A stretch of DNA of 64,000 bases, from assembly GCF_901709675.1 (NCBI RefSeq), contig NC_051100.1, forward strand, positions 7,350,786-7,414,785. Reading direction: 5' to 3'. Positions 12,201 through 27,200 of this stretch are shown here, in pieces (position 1 is the first letter of the stretch; the number at the start of each line of letters is the position of its first letter). The translations under genes and the position numbers were made by a program. The notes under the pieces are model-generated. The model was not told where the DNA came from and did no database searches. It saw only the letters and a program-made list of their open reading frames with translations. Source of the DNA: Syngnathus acus. Lineage: Eukaryota > Chordata > Actinopteri > Syngnathiformes > Syngnathidae.

Positions 12201-15200
12201 CTCATCCAAAAGGAACTAAATATGGCAGATATGGATTTCAACACTTGTGATGTTGAAGCACTCAAATGCTGCATCCAAAGAAACAAGGTATTTTAATTGG
12301 TAAATGATCTAAACCGGCTTTGCGTAAACATCTTTGGAAGAAGGAACACTTTCCTTGCAGAGGAAAAAACACGTGTACTCCTTTTTTCTTGTTCCAGGAT
12401 GCTGAGAGTAATCTTCATCAAGATGTTAAACTCAAATTAGAGGACGTCACATTTGCTATCCAGAGTTTTATTTCTGAGCACGCTCACTTATTGAGTCCCG
12501 CTCAGAGCAGTTGCCTCCTCAAGTGCCTCAGTGGCACTCAGAGAACCTTCAGGGACCAGATGGACAAACTTGTCGCCATGAGATCTACCTTAGATGTCCT
12601 CTTGGACACCAAGGAGAAGGAAGACCAGAAGAAGGTCTGCATGTGGATATGCTGCTCAATATCACAGATGATGTAACATCTGTGTTGGCATGGATCTTAT
12701 TTGTTTACATCTTGTTTGTATCTCATTTGTTTATTTATGAATATAATTGACTGATGTTCTGACGAGAAACTGTGATGGCATGACCCGGTGCTTTACACTA
12801 ACCTCTCTGCCGATTGTGTTCGACAGGCCTCCAAGAAACCCTTGTGCAATTAACGTTGGAAACAACACACTGCTGGAATTCCTTCCACAGTGATCTAATA
12901 CATTTACTCAATCTGTGTAACGTCTCTCTGTTCTTTGTTTCTTCTCAAGACCAATGCGATGACTGGCCAGCATGTTTACAGCATACCAGATCTTGTGCCG
13001 AATGAGATTTCTGATGCATATTTGTATTGGCTTTGTCTAAGCAGGTATTTTTAATAATCAGATGGCCTTGCCTTTTTTCATCCACAGCTCATATTGGAAA
13101 GGCAGCAAGAAATTGCAGACAAGTTAGAGGAAGTGTGTGACAGTCTCACTTTGACTGAGAACCGTTTGATTGGGCACCAACAGCAGGCTAGCAATGCCGA
13201 GTGCGTCACAGACCTGCAGCAGTACCAGCAGGAGCATCAGGTACAACAAACATTTTGGCTTTAATTGACATCATGTTCTAACCTTTTCTTTAATGCCTCA
13301 TTTCAAGGCCTTGCAAAAAGACGTCTTAACAAACGCCACTGCGCTGAATGAGGTCATAACAAGTACGAAAAGGTTTTTGGAGGAAAATCGGGGCAAGTTG
13401 ACGGCGGAGCAAATTGCTGATATTGAGACCAAGTTGGAAGAAGCAAAAAGCAAAGCTAAGCTTATCCAAAAGCAAGCGGAGGAGTCCAGGAAGGACTTAG
13501 AGAAGGTTGTAACCACTGCTATAAAGCAGGAGAGTGAAAAGGTCAGCAAATGTTCACCTTTATACATCTTTAATGTATAATACTAGAATGTAAATGCAAA
13601 TATTTTATTGTGCTACTTTATGGCAAATTGTCTATTCAGGCTGCAGCTGTTGAGCGTCTTGAGGAAAGCAAGAACAAAATAGAAAGTCTACTAGGTTGGA
13701 TCTTAAATATTGGGGATCAAAATGGAAGAAGCATTGATGAAACAGACCTCATAAGCAAAGACAATGGAAACCTGCCAGAGGAGACATTAGACAAGTTGCG
13801 GAAAGAAAAGAAGGATGATGCAAATGGAAACAATTTACTTCGAAGTGAAAGTGATTTCGATGGGCAAAGTGACGCCTGCATGGATATTGACAAGCAGTAT
13901 GAAAGAGTCAAGGTACGTTTGATTTACTGCATCACAAGACACACAAACCTGACACTTGGCAAAAAAAATGTTTTTGCTGTTCATCCTAACATACAATATT
14001 ACTATTGAATTTATTTCTAATTATCAGATCAAATCAGAGTGTGAAGTTGTCATGCTTTTATGGCTGTGAAGTGTAACAACACCTTTTTACTATACTTGAT
14101 GTCTTTTTTTGTTGCTGCAGGCTCACCATCAGGAGATTCTGTCCCAGCAACAGGATTTGATCATGGCCACCCAGTCAGCCCAAGCTCTTCTGGACAAGCA
14201 AGCCGATGTTCTGTCTCCACAGGAAAAGGAAAAACTGGAGGAGAACATTCTGGAACTGAAGGGGCGCTACAATGCCTCTCTCACCCAAGCTGAGCAGCAG
14301 ATGAAGCAGGTACAATGTGTCCAGGAGGAGCTGAAGAAGTTTCAGGATGATTGCAAAGAGTTTGAGGACTGGTTAAAACAGGCTGAGGGTGAGGTGGAGC
14401 ATTTGGGTGCCTCAGCGGGTTCCCTAAAAATCCTCAATGACAAACTTCTCAGACAGAAGAGCTTTTCAGAAGACGTCATCTCTCACAAGGGAGACCTTCG
14501 TTTCATCACCATTTCGGGCCAGAAAGTTCTGGATGTAGCAAAAGCATGTGGAGTCACTGACCCAGTGGCTAAAAATAATCAGATGCAAGTGGATACTTCA
14601 GGAACTTGTTCTGCTGTCAAGGACAAACTAGACTCTGCAGCTAGTCGATATAAGACACTTCACTCTCAGGTATTTTGTTGAGAAAATCACTTGCATGTAG
14701 TGACACGTATCTACCACTTGGCAGCAGCATTTGTTTTAGAAAAATATGTTGATTCGATGCCACACCTTAAATCATCATTCAATTGGTTTCAGTGCAATCA
14801 ACTTGGCAACAATCTCAAAGATGTCGTTGACAAGTATAAGAAATACGATGACTCAAGTTCGGATCTACTTAAGTGGCTCGGGAGTTCCGAAGAGGAGGCG
14901 AGGAAGCAGCAGTCAGAGGCCATCGCTGCTGAGCCACAAATTCTCCAGACACAGCTGGAGGACACCAAGGCAAGAAACACCACAAATTTGATTTGTTATA
15001 AGCATTTTATTATTTTTGTAACGACAGCTTTATTTTGACTCTATTTTCCTTACCGCATATTAAGAACTTCATGTTGTCATCCGCAGGCTTTACAAGGTCA
15101 GATGAGCGGACATCAGACTGCTATTGACACGCTACGCAAAACAGCAGATTCTTTGATCTCATCTGATGGAAACCTGCTGAGCAACATAGATGAGATCCAA

Positions 15201-18200
15201 GAGACAGTAGGTAAGAGTCGACATGTCCTAATAGCTGCTTTTTAAATCATCATTTGGATAATTGAAGTTTTAATGACAACTGGATACTTGTTTTTGTGCT
15301 CCAGATGACATCGTGGAGCGGTATGACAACTTGTCCAAGTCTGTGAGTGATCGCAATGAGAAGTTGCAGATGACTTTGACTCGCTCCATGAGTGTTCAGG
15401 ACGGACTGGATGAGATGATGAGATGGATGGAAGGAGTGGAAACCAGCGTGAAAGAAAATGGCACAATTCCACTGGACTCTGCATCCATCACAGATATGTT
15501 GAGCAAAGAAACAGTATGTATTTTTCTTTCATGGTAATTTTCCAGTGTTGGAGTCAAATTCTAAATATATCATGTTGTGCTTTTAAAGGCCATAGAGCAG
15601 GACATAGCAAGTCGCCAGAGCAGCATCGCAGCCATGAAATCTAAAGTGACCAAGTTTGTGGAAACAGCCGACCCCACCTCCGCGGCACTCCTGCAGTCCA
15701 AGATGGATGCCCTCTCCCAGCGCTTCTTGGACACGTGTGACAAGCACAAGCAGAAAGTTTCACGTCTGGAACAGCTTAAAGACAAGGTGGAGCAGTTTGA
15801 GAAGGTCGCAGAAAATGTCCAGCAGTTTGTTATGAAGCGTTCGCAAGATCTACATGAGACCGACGGGCCAGGGAAAACCTTTGAAGAACTCTCTGAGCTA
15901 ACGCAGGTGAGTAGACTGCCAAAAAAAATACAATTTAGCTGCTGTTGCTGAAACAAACAACAAAGAATGTGTTTTTTTCTAGAAAACAAAAGCTGAGATG
16001 GCTGAACATGCCAGTAATTTGGAGAAGTTGCAGACGTTGTCGAAGGAGCTGTGTGAAATGAGCAAAGATGGTAACAAAGCAGTGATGCAGAGCAAGATGG
16101 ATAATCTCTCAAACATCTTCAGCACCTTCAAAGACACTCTCAAAGAAAAGTACTTCCCATTTCCTAACTTTGCGCATGAAAAATGTGCACAGAGTAAACC
16201 AATGACACTTGCTGACTTGTTTTGTCTCCTCTGCAGGGAAGAGGAGGTATCATCCTGTCAGGACCTGCTCGGGGAGTTCAGGTCTGCGGCCAGTGCTCTC
16301 AGCAAATGGCTAGAAGAGACCAATGAGAAAGTGCCCGTGGTGCAGAAAAGTTGCAGTGCAAAAAGTTTGGAGAAGGACCTCCAAATAGTCACTGTGAGTC
16401 ACCAGATGCAGTTGTCAAAGTGATAAATCCAAATTTTATTTGTATATAAATGACAGATGTAATGAAAGCAAGATTTCATATCTCTCCAGCTGCCATTTAT
16501 TCCAACATTTTGATGAATAAAACTTTTTTTTTATAGGGATTACTGGAGGAATGGACATCTAAAGGCCCTGCTGTGCAGGACTTGAACAATAGAGGATCTT
16601 CACTATGTAGCCACATTGCGATTCTCACATCCCCTGCCAAAGCGAAGATCCCTAACAAAACAGGTAAACCCACACAACACCATCTGTATGAATCATAAAA
16701 GAAAGTGCAAGATTGTTATTATTGTGCACGTTAATGTTGCATCGTTACTAACTGGGAAATGTGTCCTTGACTTAAGCTTTGTCCTCATGTCTCTGCATTA
16801 GCTCTTACTAACGGTGGTGGTCCAGCGAGCCATTCCTACCTAACCAATAAAGGTAATAGTAGTGTGCAAGAGGGTATTGCAAAGTGAATGAAATTAACAT
16901 TCCTCGATTTGGCTATGTTGTCGGACTGGATAATGTACTGAAATGTTATTAGGGGCATGCAATACAATCAAATCATGGCTAACATCAAGCCTGGACTGTT
17001 TGTTCTATATCAGGGAAAACCTTGGCATGAGAAGCTTTGGAACTTAATTTTATTTCTACATATTTGTATGTGTCCTAACATAATTCTGAAATGTAAGCTT
17101 CGTTGATTTACAATATGAGGTCACCTCTATAGCTTTTTTCAAGGTGAGTTTATGTATATGATTTATATAAAGTAGGTCATGAAATCACTAAAACACACCG
17201 ACTTTTATCTTAAATTGTTCTCTCACTTTCTGAAAATATGTTTGGGCCCATTAGTCTGTAATGTGTACCATTGTGTCAGTAATGTGTGAACTTGTAAAAC
17301 AAAGAAACGACAAGCTATTCATGTTTTAATTGTGTTAAATCCTCAGAGTTGATGACAATTCAGCAAAATATGTCCTTCGTCAATGAGGGCTATTCCTGTC
17401 TGGGTGACACTCTGAAGAGTCGAGCAGCTGAGCTGAATGGATCCGTGCGGGAGCTGAAAGATGCCAAAAAGGAGACGGAAAACATGATGACGTGGCTGGA
17501 GGACATGAAAAAGACAGCAGCTTCTTGGAAGAATGGTGCCACAGAGAAAGATGCAGTGAAAACACAACTTGAACAGCAGAAGGTGATCAGAGCAGATGTT
17601 ATCAAGTACTCTTTAAAAAAAGAAAAAAAGATGCTGTGAAAATTTCTAGCAACTTCACAGCTTGTATTTAAATCCTCAAAAAAAAAGATGCATCCATGGA
17701 TTTTACTGTTATGAGCTGAGTTCATTTCATATAATTAAAGATCGGCGAAGTGAGCAAGAATATTGCTCGTAAATATCTTCAATCCATATAAAGATGCAAG
17801 CCTTTTTCTCGGGCCGAATTTAACGAGCTTGAAATTACAATTCATCTTGATTCAATAAAGACGGACGAACGTACAGACAGACACCATATAACATTTTTTT
17901 TTTCCTGTAATTATTTATTTGTTCTTTAGGTGTTTGAAGAGGACATGAAGCAGAAGAAAGAGCAGCTCCACAAGCTGAGGGAGAAGCTCATTGACTTGAT
18001 TGAAACTCATCCAAACTCACAAGAAGCTGACAAATGGAAGCAGATGTTGGCAGAAATTGGTAAGCATTGTTGTTTTATGGAATCCCATAAATATAATTTG
18101 ACTTTTAAAATCTCTAGAGGCTGTGATTGACTAGTGATTTGTCCAGAATGCACCCTGCCCGTCGTCGAATGTCACAGCAGCTGCTTTTTGAAATTAAATT

Positions 18201-21200
18201 AACACCTTTAGATAGCCAAATGCTGCACAGTGTGAGATATGGACACTTCACGGAATGACGCTGACTCATGCTCTGTTGCTGTAGATGCTGCTTGGGCAGA
18301 TATCAGTGGCTCCGCCTTGGAGAGGAAGCAGCACCTGGAGCAGTCCAACAAAAATTTGGACATTGTCCAAAGTACTCAACTTCAGCTTGGTCAGTGGCTG
18401 TCAGAGAAGGAGATGATGATGAGTGTCCTTGGACCGCTCTCTATTGACCCCAACATGCTGAAAATGCAGAAGCAACAAGTCCAGGTAAACACAATTTAAG
18501 TTGTTTCAAAAGTACAACATTTTAGAAATAAAGGTATATAGGTAGATATAAGGTATGTACATATTACTGTACAAAAAACTAATTTTATTTTTTCTTGATA
18601 AAATGCAACTTTATTTTATATACTGTCACTACTGTGATTTACTGTGTAATGAAAAGAGTATTTCTTCTAATCAGTCATCAAAGAGGACAAACTGAACAGG
18701 TTTACTTCTTCTCTTGTTTAGATCCTACAGAACGAATTCAAGAGCCGCAAGCCTCAGTTTGAGCAACTAAAGGAAGCCGCATCTGCCATCTTAAACTCAT
18801 CAGATAACCAGGACCCCTCAAATGGGAAGCTGGTGAGGGAGCAGCTCACTACTGTTTCTGAGAAATGGCAAGGACTTATAGGACAGCTGGATCAGCGAGA
18901 TGCCCTCATCGACCAAGCTGCGGTGAAGACAGGGCAGTTCCAAGAGCTGTTGAGGACTCTCGGCCAGACCACCGCTCAGCTGGAGGATCAGCTCAGCGGG
19001 CATCAAGCCAGCAGTACCCAGCCCGATGCGGTGAAGAAACAATTGGAAGATGTCCACAACATCTCGGTCCAGCTGAGGGAGGAGAGGGGGAAGCTGAAAG
19101 AGGCTGAAGCCGTTCATGCGGAGCTCACAGCGATGGTGACTGAGGACTATCTGAAAGCTGACTTAGACAGGCAGCTGGAGACTGTCAGCAAACCTCTCCG
19201 ACAGCTGGAAGAGAGAGCAGGTTTGTCATTTTTATTTTATGACAGTAGAGTTAAGAAAAAAAAAATGTGGCTCCATCTACAGCTAGATTAAATTTGTGGG
19301 CTGGTTTTTTTTTTTGTTGAAACTCACTTTTGTTAAGATTAACATCCTGATCGTAGTGTGAGTCATTCTTCTCGTGACAAATGTTTAAGCCTTGACGAAG
19401 TCTACCCTCTCTGAGTCTTCTTCTTGTCATGCTGCAGCCAAACAAATTGAGCAGCTGAACTCAACCTTCGCCAGCTCCCAGCAGTTTCATCAGACCTCCA
19501 AAGATTTCCAGTCATGGCTGGCTCAGAAACTGCAAGACCAGTCGAAACCTCAGCCCATCTCTGCCAAAGTGGACGTCCTTGAAAAAACTCTGGATGAGCA
19601 CAATAACCTTCAGGTGGCGCTCAGAGAAGAAGAAGCCACTTACAGTTCAATAGCAGGGGAAGGCGAAATGCTTCTGCAAAACACTGATGGTGCAGAAAAG
19701 TTGGCGCTGCAAGGTCAACTGTCTCTGCTCTCCTCTAACTGGCAGGAGGTGAAAAAGAGCTCCGATGCACAGGGTGAAAAACTTAAGACTGCCCTGCAGA
19801 GAGCTCAGAAGTTTGACGAGCATGTGGAGAAGCTCCACACTTGGGTGAAGCAGTGTGAAGCCAAAGAGGGTCGAGTCAAACTTGCTGTTGAGCCTGTTGC
19901 TGTAGAGGATGCTGTAGTTCAAGTGAAAGCTCTTCAGAAGGATGTAGACAAGCACAGAGGGATGGTGGAACAGATGAACAATGCTGCAGGGAGCCTTCTC
20001 GAGGTGGCTGACGCTGACACGGATGAAGTTCAAAAAGAGGCGGCGAGCATTTCTAAAAGAGTGGACTGTGTATTGGAAGGTCTCCAGAACAAAAGAGAAT
20101 CCTTGGAAAAGATCTCACATACCGTTAAAGAATTTAATGAAGATTTCAAGGAGACTAAGGCTCATCTAGAGGGAGCTAAGAAGCTCCTGGATGCTTATGA
20201 ATCCCAGGGAGTACAGGCCTACAGCAGTAAGAACTTAACCAACATGAAAGCCCAACAGAAAAGCCTTGAAGGGCTGCAAAACCAAGTCGAGCACCTTACG
20301 AGCTTGGCAAAGACCCTCGTGGTTGATCTCCCGGATGCTGATGGAGTGACAGACTTGCTACTGCAAGCTGACAGCATAGAAAAGGAATACAGCAGTCTTA
20401 ACAAGAAGCTAGAGGAGACATGCCAGGTCCTGGAAAGTAAATTGCAGGGCATTGGGCAGTTCCAAAACAGCATCCGGGAGATGTTCACCCGCTTCACAGA
20501 CCTGGATGATGAGTTGGACAACATGGCTCCGGTAGATCTGGACTTGGTTGTTCTTAAGGAGCAGCAGGAGAACATTGAGAGCTTTTTAGCACAGCTGCAA
20601 GCGCTGATGGTCAACACGGCCGATGCAGGAGATGGCTGTAAAAGGATGCTCGAAACGGACTCCTCACCTGACCTGTTGGGTCTGAAGAGAGACCTGGATG
20701 CGCTGAGCAAGCAGTGTGGCAAGCTGATGGACCGAGCCAAAGGCAGAGAGAGGCAGGTGCAGAGTACTCTGCTCAAGCTGGAGGAGTTCTGTGGAAAACT
20801 TCAACACGTGGAAGATCATCTCTGCAAAGCTGAAGACAAGGAAGCTTCCCAAGGAGCGGTCGGCATGGAGACAGACATTATCAATCAACAGCTGGAGGTT
20901 TTTAAGGTACGTGCCCGAACATTTATCTTGTTCCACAACAACAGTCACAAATTAGAAAAAAGAAATCTGATTCAGGTTCAGAATCAAGCCAATCACAGGT
21001 TTTTGTTAAGCAACTTTTGTAGTTTCATAGTAGCGCTAAAATATTCAGATCATTTCCATAGCACCGACTCACAATGGAGCACATGACCAGGAGGTTTCTT
21101 TCGAACCCTCTGAGTACAAAAGCCACAATCCTACAGGGACTGCATGCTCGTCAAAGAAATCAGCCGTTAACAAAAGAGCCATTGCTTAAGGCTGAAGGTA

Positions 21201-24200
21201 GATTTTTGGGACGCAGCCAGGTGGTGACCAGCAGGGTGTCATTTTAGTCCCGGATGATGGATATGGGCTTCCATCCTTTGTAGCCATGTCAAGTCATTGG
21301 AGCCAGCTTCAAGTTCCGTTTTCCTGATGTGTTCACTTCAAGTAACAACCAGGAAAGAAAGCGAATGTCGAGGTGAACAGTTTTTGCCTCTATTGCTTGC
21401 ACTCTTTTGAGGACAAATATGTTTGAGTGTGTTTCCGGGAATCTCAGTCCCATTTATTCAGGCCAACATCTGTGAGGTCATAGAGTATTTTAATTGTGTT
21501 GGGATCTGAGAGAGGGCCGGGGTCACCAACTTTGTTCTCCCTCACCAAACTCATCCAAGCTTGATCTGTGCACTGAGGCACAGCCATGCTGGATCAAAAA
21601 TTTCTTCTAACTGGCATATGTGACGAACACGCCTTTCCCATACACAATATAAACTTTTATGATATCATTATTGATGAATTTAACTTAGACATGTCATCCT
21701 TGTAATCACAGCCATATAGCCATGATCCATCTTGAAGGTCTGTTTTGAATACTTCCCCCTCATTGCATGTCGTCATTGTTATCAGTGAGGGCTAAAATGT
21801 AGCTATTAACAAGGTTTTGACACAAATATTTTAAAAGCCTCTAAATTCCTTTGCAGTATTCCCAAAAGAGGATTAGCCTACATTCAGAACTGTAACATGA
21901 TAAACACTTGAGGTCAGTATTAAATAACATGACAGTAAAACAATGTAAACAGATGTGTTTTGGCCCAGTGACACAGATGTGTCTGTGGAAATATGTAGGT
22001 CAAAGGATTGTTTTGTTTTTGGGGGGTACAAAAGGGGGGGTGCCACAATGTCACAGCTCCTTTTGAATTGCAAAGATTCTAATAGGATGGGGGATTCCTG
22101 CTGGGTAGGAGGAGATGTTTTCAACCCCTCTTTGTCCTGGGAATCAGCTGGGAATTAGTGGGAAAACCCCCTTTGTATTCATTTATGTCAAAGGGTTGTC
22201 AAAAGCAGAATCAGACTTTCTTTGCACTAGCTTTAAAACGATCCAATGGCATCATACTCTGATTTGTAGTCTGTGGATAAGAGTTGTTACTAACTTAAGT
22301 GAGAGAAGAATAAACAGAGAAGAAGGGTTCTTGGGTTGCTCTCTTTCACGGGCTCTTACCATTTTAGGTCAGGTTTTGAAAGAGATATGCCTGACGTCAG
22401 CTCAAGAAGCTTGCCTGTGAAAGGTGCATACTGTATGGACTGTTATTTGTATGTACTGTATGTGATCATTCGCACTCTAATGACTAAAATGCGCTGGGGG
22501 TTATAGCGTTGGTGACTCGTGCTCTTCAGACATTACATCAGAGCCTGTTTTCATTTAAAATGGAATATCTATCTTCTTAGTCACTGGAGTGAATCTACGT
22601 TAAAGAAAAAAAATTACTCACTGCCACACAGCAATGACACATTCAAGGAGAAGTATGGAATAATTAATAGAGAGGTGGCCGGGTATCAGGCTGGTTCATG
22701 GAATTATAGTCCATGAATGTTTGTAATCTCTGGTTGCCGTGGCAATGACTGACTGAGATGACGATCTTCTCTTTCAAACTATTCCATTACAATGACTTTG
22801 AAACAGACCCATGTCTTTTTTTTATTCCATCTGCTAAATAAGCAGTAAAACAAAGCCAAAAGCTGTCTCATCAATTTCATGGCAATAAGTAATTGACTGG
22901 AAGAAAACATTTCTACCAAAAGTGAAATGATTTTTCGTGTGCACGTATTATGTAGACTGAAAAAGCATGTCAGAAAGAACTGTTGGCCAAGCAAAACATA
23001 GCACTGAGGAAAATAAAGTCTATATGTATAATACATTTGAGATTTCTGCAAAACACTTCATAATGTGGGAAAATTAGCAGATTGCTTAGTTTGAGTCCAG
23101 TGGTCATTCGAGCTCTGTCTCTATTTAGTTGGAGGTTGATTAATGGTCCAGCTCGGGGAAAATTTATGAAAAAGTTTTTTATCGCCCTAACCTTTTGGTC
23201 TTGCTGAAATAAAATACAAACTTTAAAAGTACAGAATTATGGACAGCATCAACAAATATTGAACTGTATAAGAAATCAAGAATGACATTTTTCTTTTTTT
23301 TAATCCCGTCAGATCTCAGATGGTAATTCATCTCTGTCAGCATCTTTTTCCATCTCCACTCATGCGTGATAATCGGGACAAAGAAGTTGAGATTGTTTGC
23401 TCCTTTTGTCGTTTGGTGGCGCTGAAAATCAGCCCAACAAAAATAAATTCCTGTCATCATCTGCTTGATATCCTCCCGCTGCTTTGCTGCTCTCTACTCC
23501 GGTCACAAGACAAAAAAAGACCCTTCTTGCACTTGGCATGGCAGCCGGTGTTAAATTACCTGCGACCTGTGCCTCGCTCAGCATTCCAGAGTAATTAAGA
23601 GTATCTGCAGGGTTCAACACAACCGTCCTGTGGAAGAAAAGAAAATGAAAAAAAAGGATAATCTACACACAGTTGAAAACATTGTGATGAAAGCCAGGCA
23701 ATCTGAAAGAAAAAATACAACATGAAAGACAAGTGATTATGTCAGGATGTAAAAGATGACTTAGAAGTCATAAAAGCCACGCAGACATAAAGGGGGAATT
23801 ATAAAGGGGGTTGGGTTGGAGGGTCGCGTTGACCAATCAGCATTTGCCGGTGCAGTTTCGAGCACAAATGGAGTTGTGGCAGATGTTGTGGGAATAATGA
23901 ACGGGGGCGGGGCATGGAAGCCTCTGCCAGGAGGGTGTCTGTCATTGCGAGCCGAGTGGCGAGGGAGAAAGGGCAGGCTGTTTTGTTTATCCTTCGAGTA
24001 CCAGCACACATTGGAATAAGCCACACTTTTTCCAAGAGCCTGTCGGAATTCACGCGTGGATATTTCACTTTGCACATTTGGGACTTTCAGGATTGATGCT
24101 GCCAACATTTCAGAGGAAAAAGGATGCACCTTGAACCAGAAGAAATGGGATTAACTTTTGTCAGTGGAATGAGGGAGAAGCCTAAAGGGAGAGCCTAAAT

Positions 24201-27200
24201 GGATCCTCGATGAAACTTCAGCACTGGAATATAATTTATTTAACTGCGCTTTTGAATATCCATGCACCATAATTTATGAGACGCTATTTTTATGTAAAAT
24301 ACACAAATATTTATTATTTATAGGGGATTTTAAAAAAGAAAACTAATTTGCACTGTTTTATTTTCTAAGAATACGCACGCACTGAAACAAGCCTATCAGA
24401 TAGTAGATTTCTTTTTTTTTTCTTTGTAGACAATAGAGTGTATGTTTTGGCATGGGGAAACCGCTGAGCCGACCAGATTGCCTCAGACAAAACCCGTCCT
24501 GCGTGGGGAAGGGGGAGGAGGAGGACCTGAACATTGATGACTGCTATGTGCCTCAGAGGTCCATTTATGACACTGTGCGGCTCAATGAGCAGATAGACTC
24601 AAGCTCTAAGGGTAGCCTCACATCCCGCCACTTTGCGGGTACCTTACCCTACACCCACCGTACTCTTGACTTTAGCAGCCTGTGTGGAAATGGAGTCCTC
24701 TCCAACTCCAGTTCTTTTGAGCTTCGTACTCGTAAACCCACCTTGTTGGACGAGCGGGCCGTATTTGACGGACTCAAACTCAACGGGAATGTCATCAGAG
24801 CGACAGATACAGTACTGCCAAAGGCACGTCCCCAAAGTGGAGAAAATCAACCTAAATATCGGCGGTCGTGGCGGACGTTTGCCCCTACAAATCTTGGGGA
24901 GTATGCCAGCCACAGTGGAATTTTATGTTCCGGTAGTGTTGAGAGACCAGGATTGATCAGCGGAAGAAGAGGGCAGAGTGTGACCAGCTCTCTGACCTCC
25001 GAAGAAGACTCTGGCTTGTATAGTCCTACTGTGGAGAGGGAACGTCATGCTCAACGATCCCACAGAAAGCCAGGCCCTGGCACAAGGAGCCTCTCTTCTT
25101 CAGAGGCCATGCACTTGTCTGGGGACTTAAAAAGGCTTCGGTCCCTAAGTTCAGGACAAGATGAATTCCCGTTCACGCCTACTCGGGAGAATCATTCCCT
25201 TTACCAAAGTGGTTGCCTTGTTCAAGAGCCACAACAGGTGCAATCTGACATGGTAAACTTGAATGGAAAGGTTACTCTGAATTGTGGAGAACACAAGCAC
25301 TCCATAAGGAGATCTTCTTCTGGGTCAGCCTTTCGAACTCTCAACGAAACCTCCGGGTGGTATACGAAGACTTTAACAGACTATGAAGAGTTATCCACAG
25401 CTGAGCTCTTAGAGGGTGTGTCATCACAGGAAGACACTGAGCTGGCGAGACAGCCTGAGACTTACGGAAACTCTGTAACTCTACCCATTGATAGCCGTCA
25501 GCAAACCAAACCATGCGCTGTGCAGCAAGTGGTGTCCCAATACAATATGGAAGAGCTGGAAGAATTCCTGAAGTCAGTGGAGGACTGCCTGCCCAAAGAT
25601 TTACACGCATTCCAACATGCGGAAGAGATTGAGGCGCTGCTGAATGCCGTTTGTCCAGAAGTAGACTATAAAACTTATTCTACATCACAGGTGTCCAAAA
25701 ATAGCTTCTTCATTCATTCTGACATCATCTTCATTAGAGAACATGACATACTGAATGATAGGGATCTTCAAACGGGTTGTTGTTGGCGCTGTGCAGTACA
25801 TATCTGATTACATGATGGGTGAATTAAGTTTTGCATGGAAGTTTGTCTGTCCATCCGTCTGTGTGATTATAAGCAGCTGCCTCCCACTGTAAGCTTGGCT
25901 CCAATGGTAGAACAAAGCACTAAACCTGGCAATGTTGGGGAAGTTGTGCATCAGGATCTGGAAGAAGTCACTGTCATGGCAGTTTTTGAGATTGTTTTAT
26001 GAATGGGTTCAGAGAACTGGTGAGCGTAAAAATAGGATCTGAAAAGTCGTGAAGTTATACGAGATATAATTCTTAGATGTTAACTCATAGAAGCCACTTT
26101 TCCAAATAAAGAAATGAAGTTTCATGGGGATTTATGCATTATCCATTAACACCAACAATATTTTGACCTTTGCTGAAAGAGGCTTTTAAAATCAGTTTCT
26201 TCATTAGTTCACGTTGCGGTAATTGTCTGACTTTTGTTGAAAAACGTTTGTGAGGAGAAGCGGCTCAGAAGATGAATGAATAAATTTTAATTGTAATTCC
26301 GCAATTTTTGTGTTAATGCATGTATGGTGATTGTATGAACAGCATGGGCTCAAAATGGTGAAACCAAACTATTCCGACAGAATATTCCACTTTTTCCATC
26401 TCGAGTGTGAAAAAGTCTGTGGTTCTTTTGTCGGATTTCTGTGTTACACAGGCTTATGAAAGTGTTTGTCCTTGATAGCATTTGATTGAATTGTGGCTGA
26501 TTCAATTGCCGCATGTGCCCATTTTAAGTGGCTTTTAGGGTCCCCACTATCATTCCATACGATCTGTTCCCCCTGATGGTGCACCCCCAAGAATCCAATG
26601 TTTGCTTTTAATTGCAGGCTTTCCAAAAGGAAGACATTGATCCTTTGCAGACACAACTCCAAGACATCAACTCCATCAGTCAGGGGCTGATCCAGAACGC
26701 CGCCAGAGGCACCAATACTAAAAAGCTCGAGGATGACCTGGAGAAGGTTAACACAAAGTGGAACACGCTCAATAAAAAGGTATGTGATTGACTAGCAAGC
26801 ATTTCATTAAAACTTCAAAAAAGAAGTCCTAGTAAAATTCATTTCTGTCTGGTGCTATCCAAGAGACTGTTTTAAACTGACCTCCTAATGGTTGAGATCT
26901 ATTTTTACCTTGTCATCCACAGATCGCTGAGCGTTCAGCCCAGCTGCATGAAGCCCTGTTGCATTGTGGAAGGTTCCATGATGCTCTGGACTCTCTGCTC
27001 AGCTGGTTGACAGACACGGAGGAGCTCATGGCCAATCAGAAGCCTCCTTCTGCTGAGTTCAAAGTGGTCAAGGCACAGATACAAGAGCAGAAAGTAAGCA
27101 TGCCTTGTGTGCTTTCAGTGCCACTTGTAGTACATAAAACACCATTCTGTTTCCAACAATTACAGCTTTACAATTTATCTTCTTTAAATGACATTTATTG

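Noticed and set aside
12826-12870. Possible exon after gttcgacag in the intron 12635-13087
   Set aside because: The required phase-0 frame hits TAA after eight codons, and the flanking exons already join in phase.
15570-16112. 180-codon minus-strand ORF
   Set aside because: It overlies two confirmed dst exons and the intron between them; Cys/Ser-rich antisense shadow with no domain.
23761-24129. Minus-strand ORFs of 92 and 122 codons upstream of the short-isoform exon
   Set aside because: Overlapping frames in a GC-rich promoter-like stretch, no splice structure and no protein-family features.
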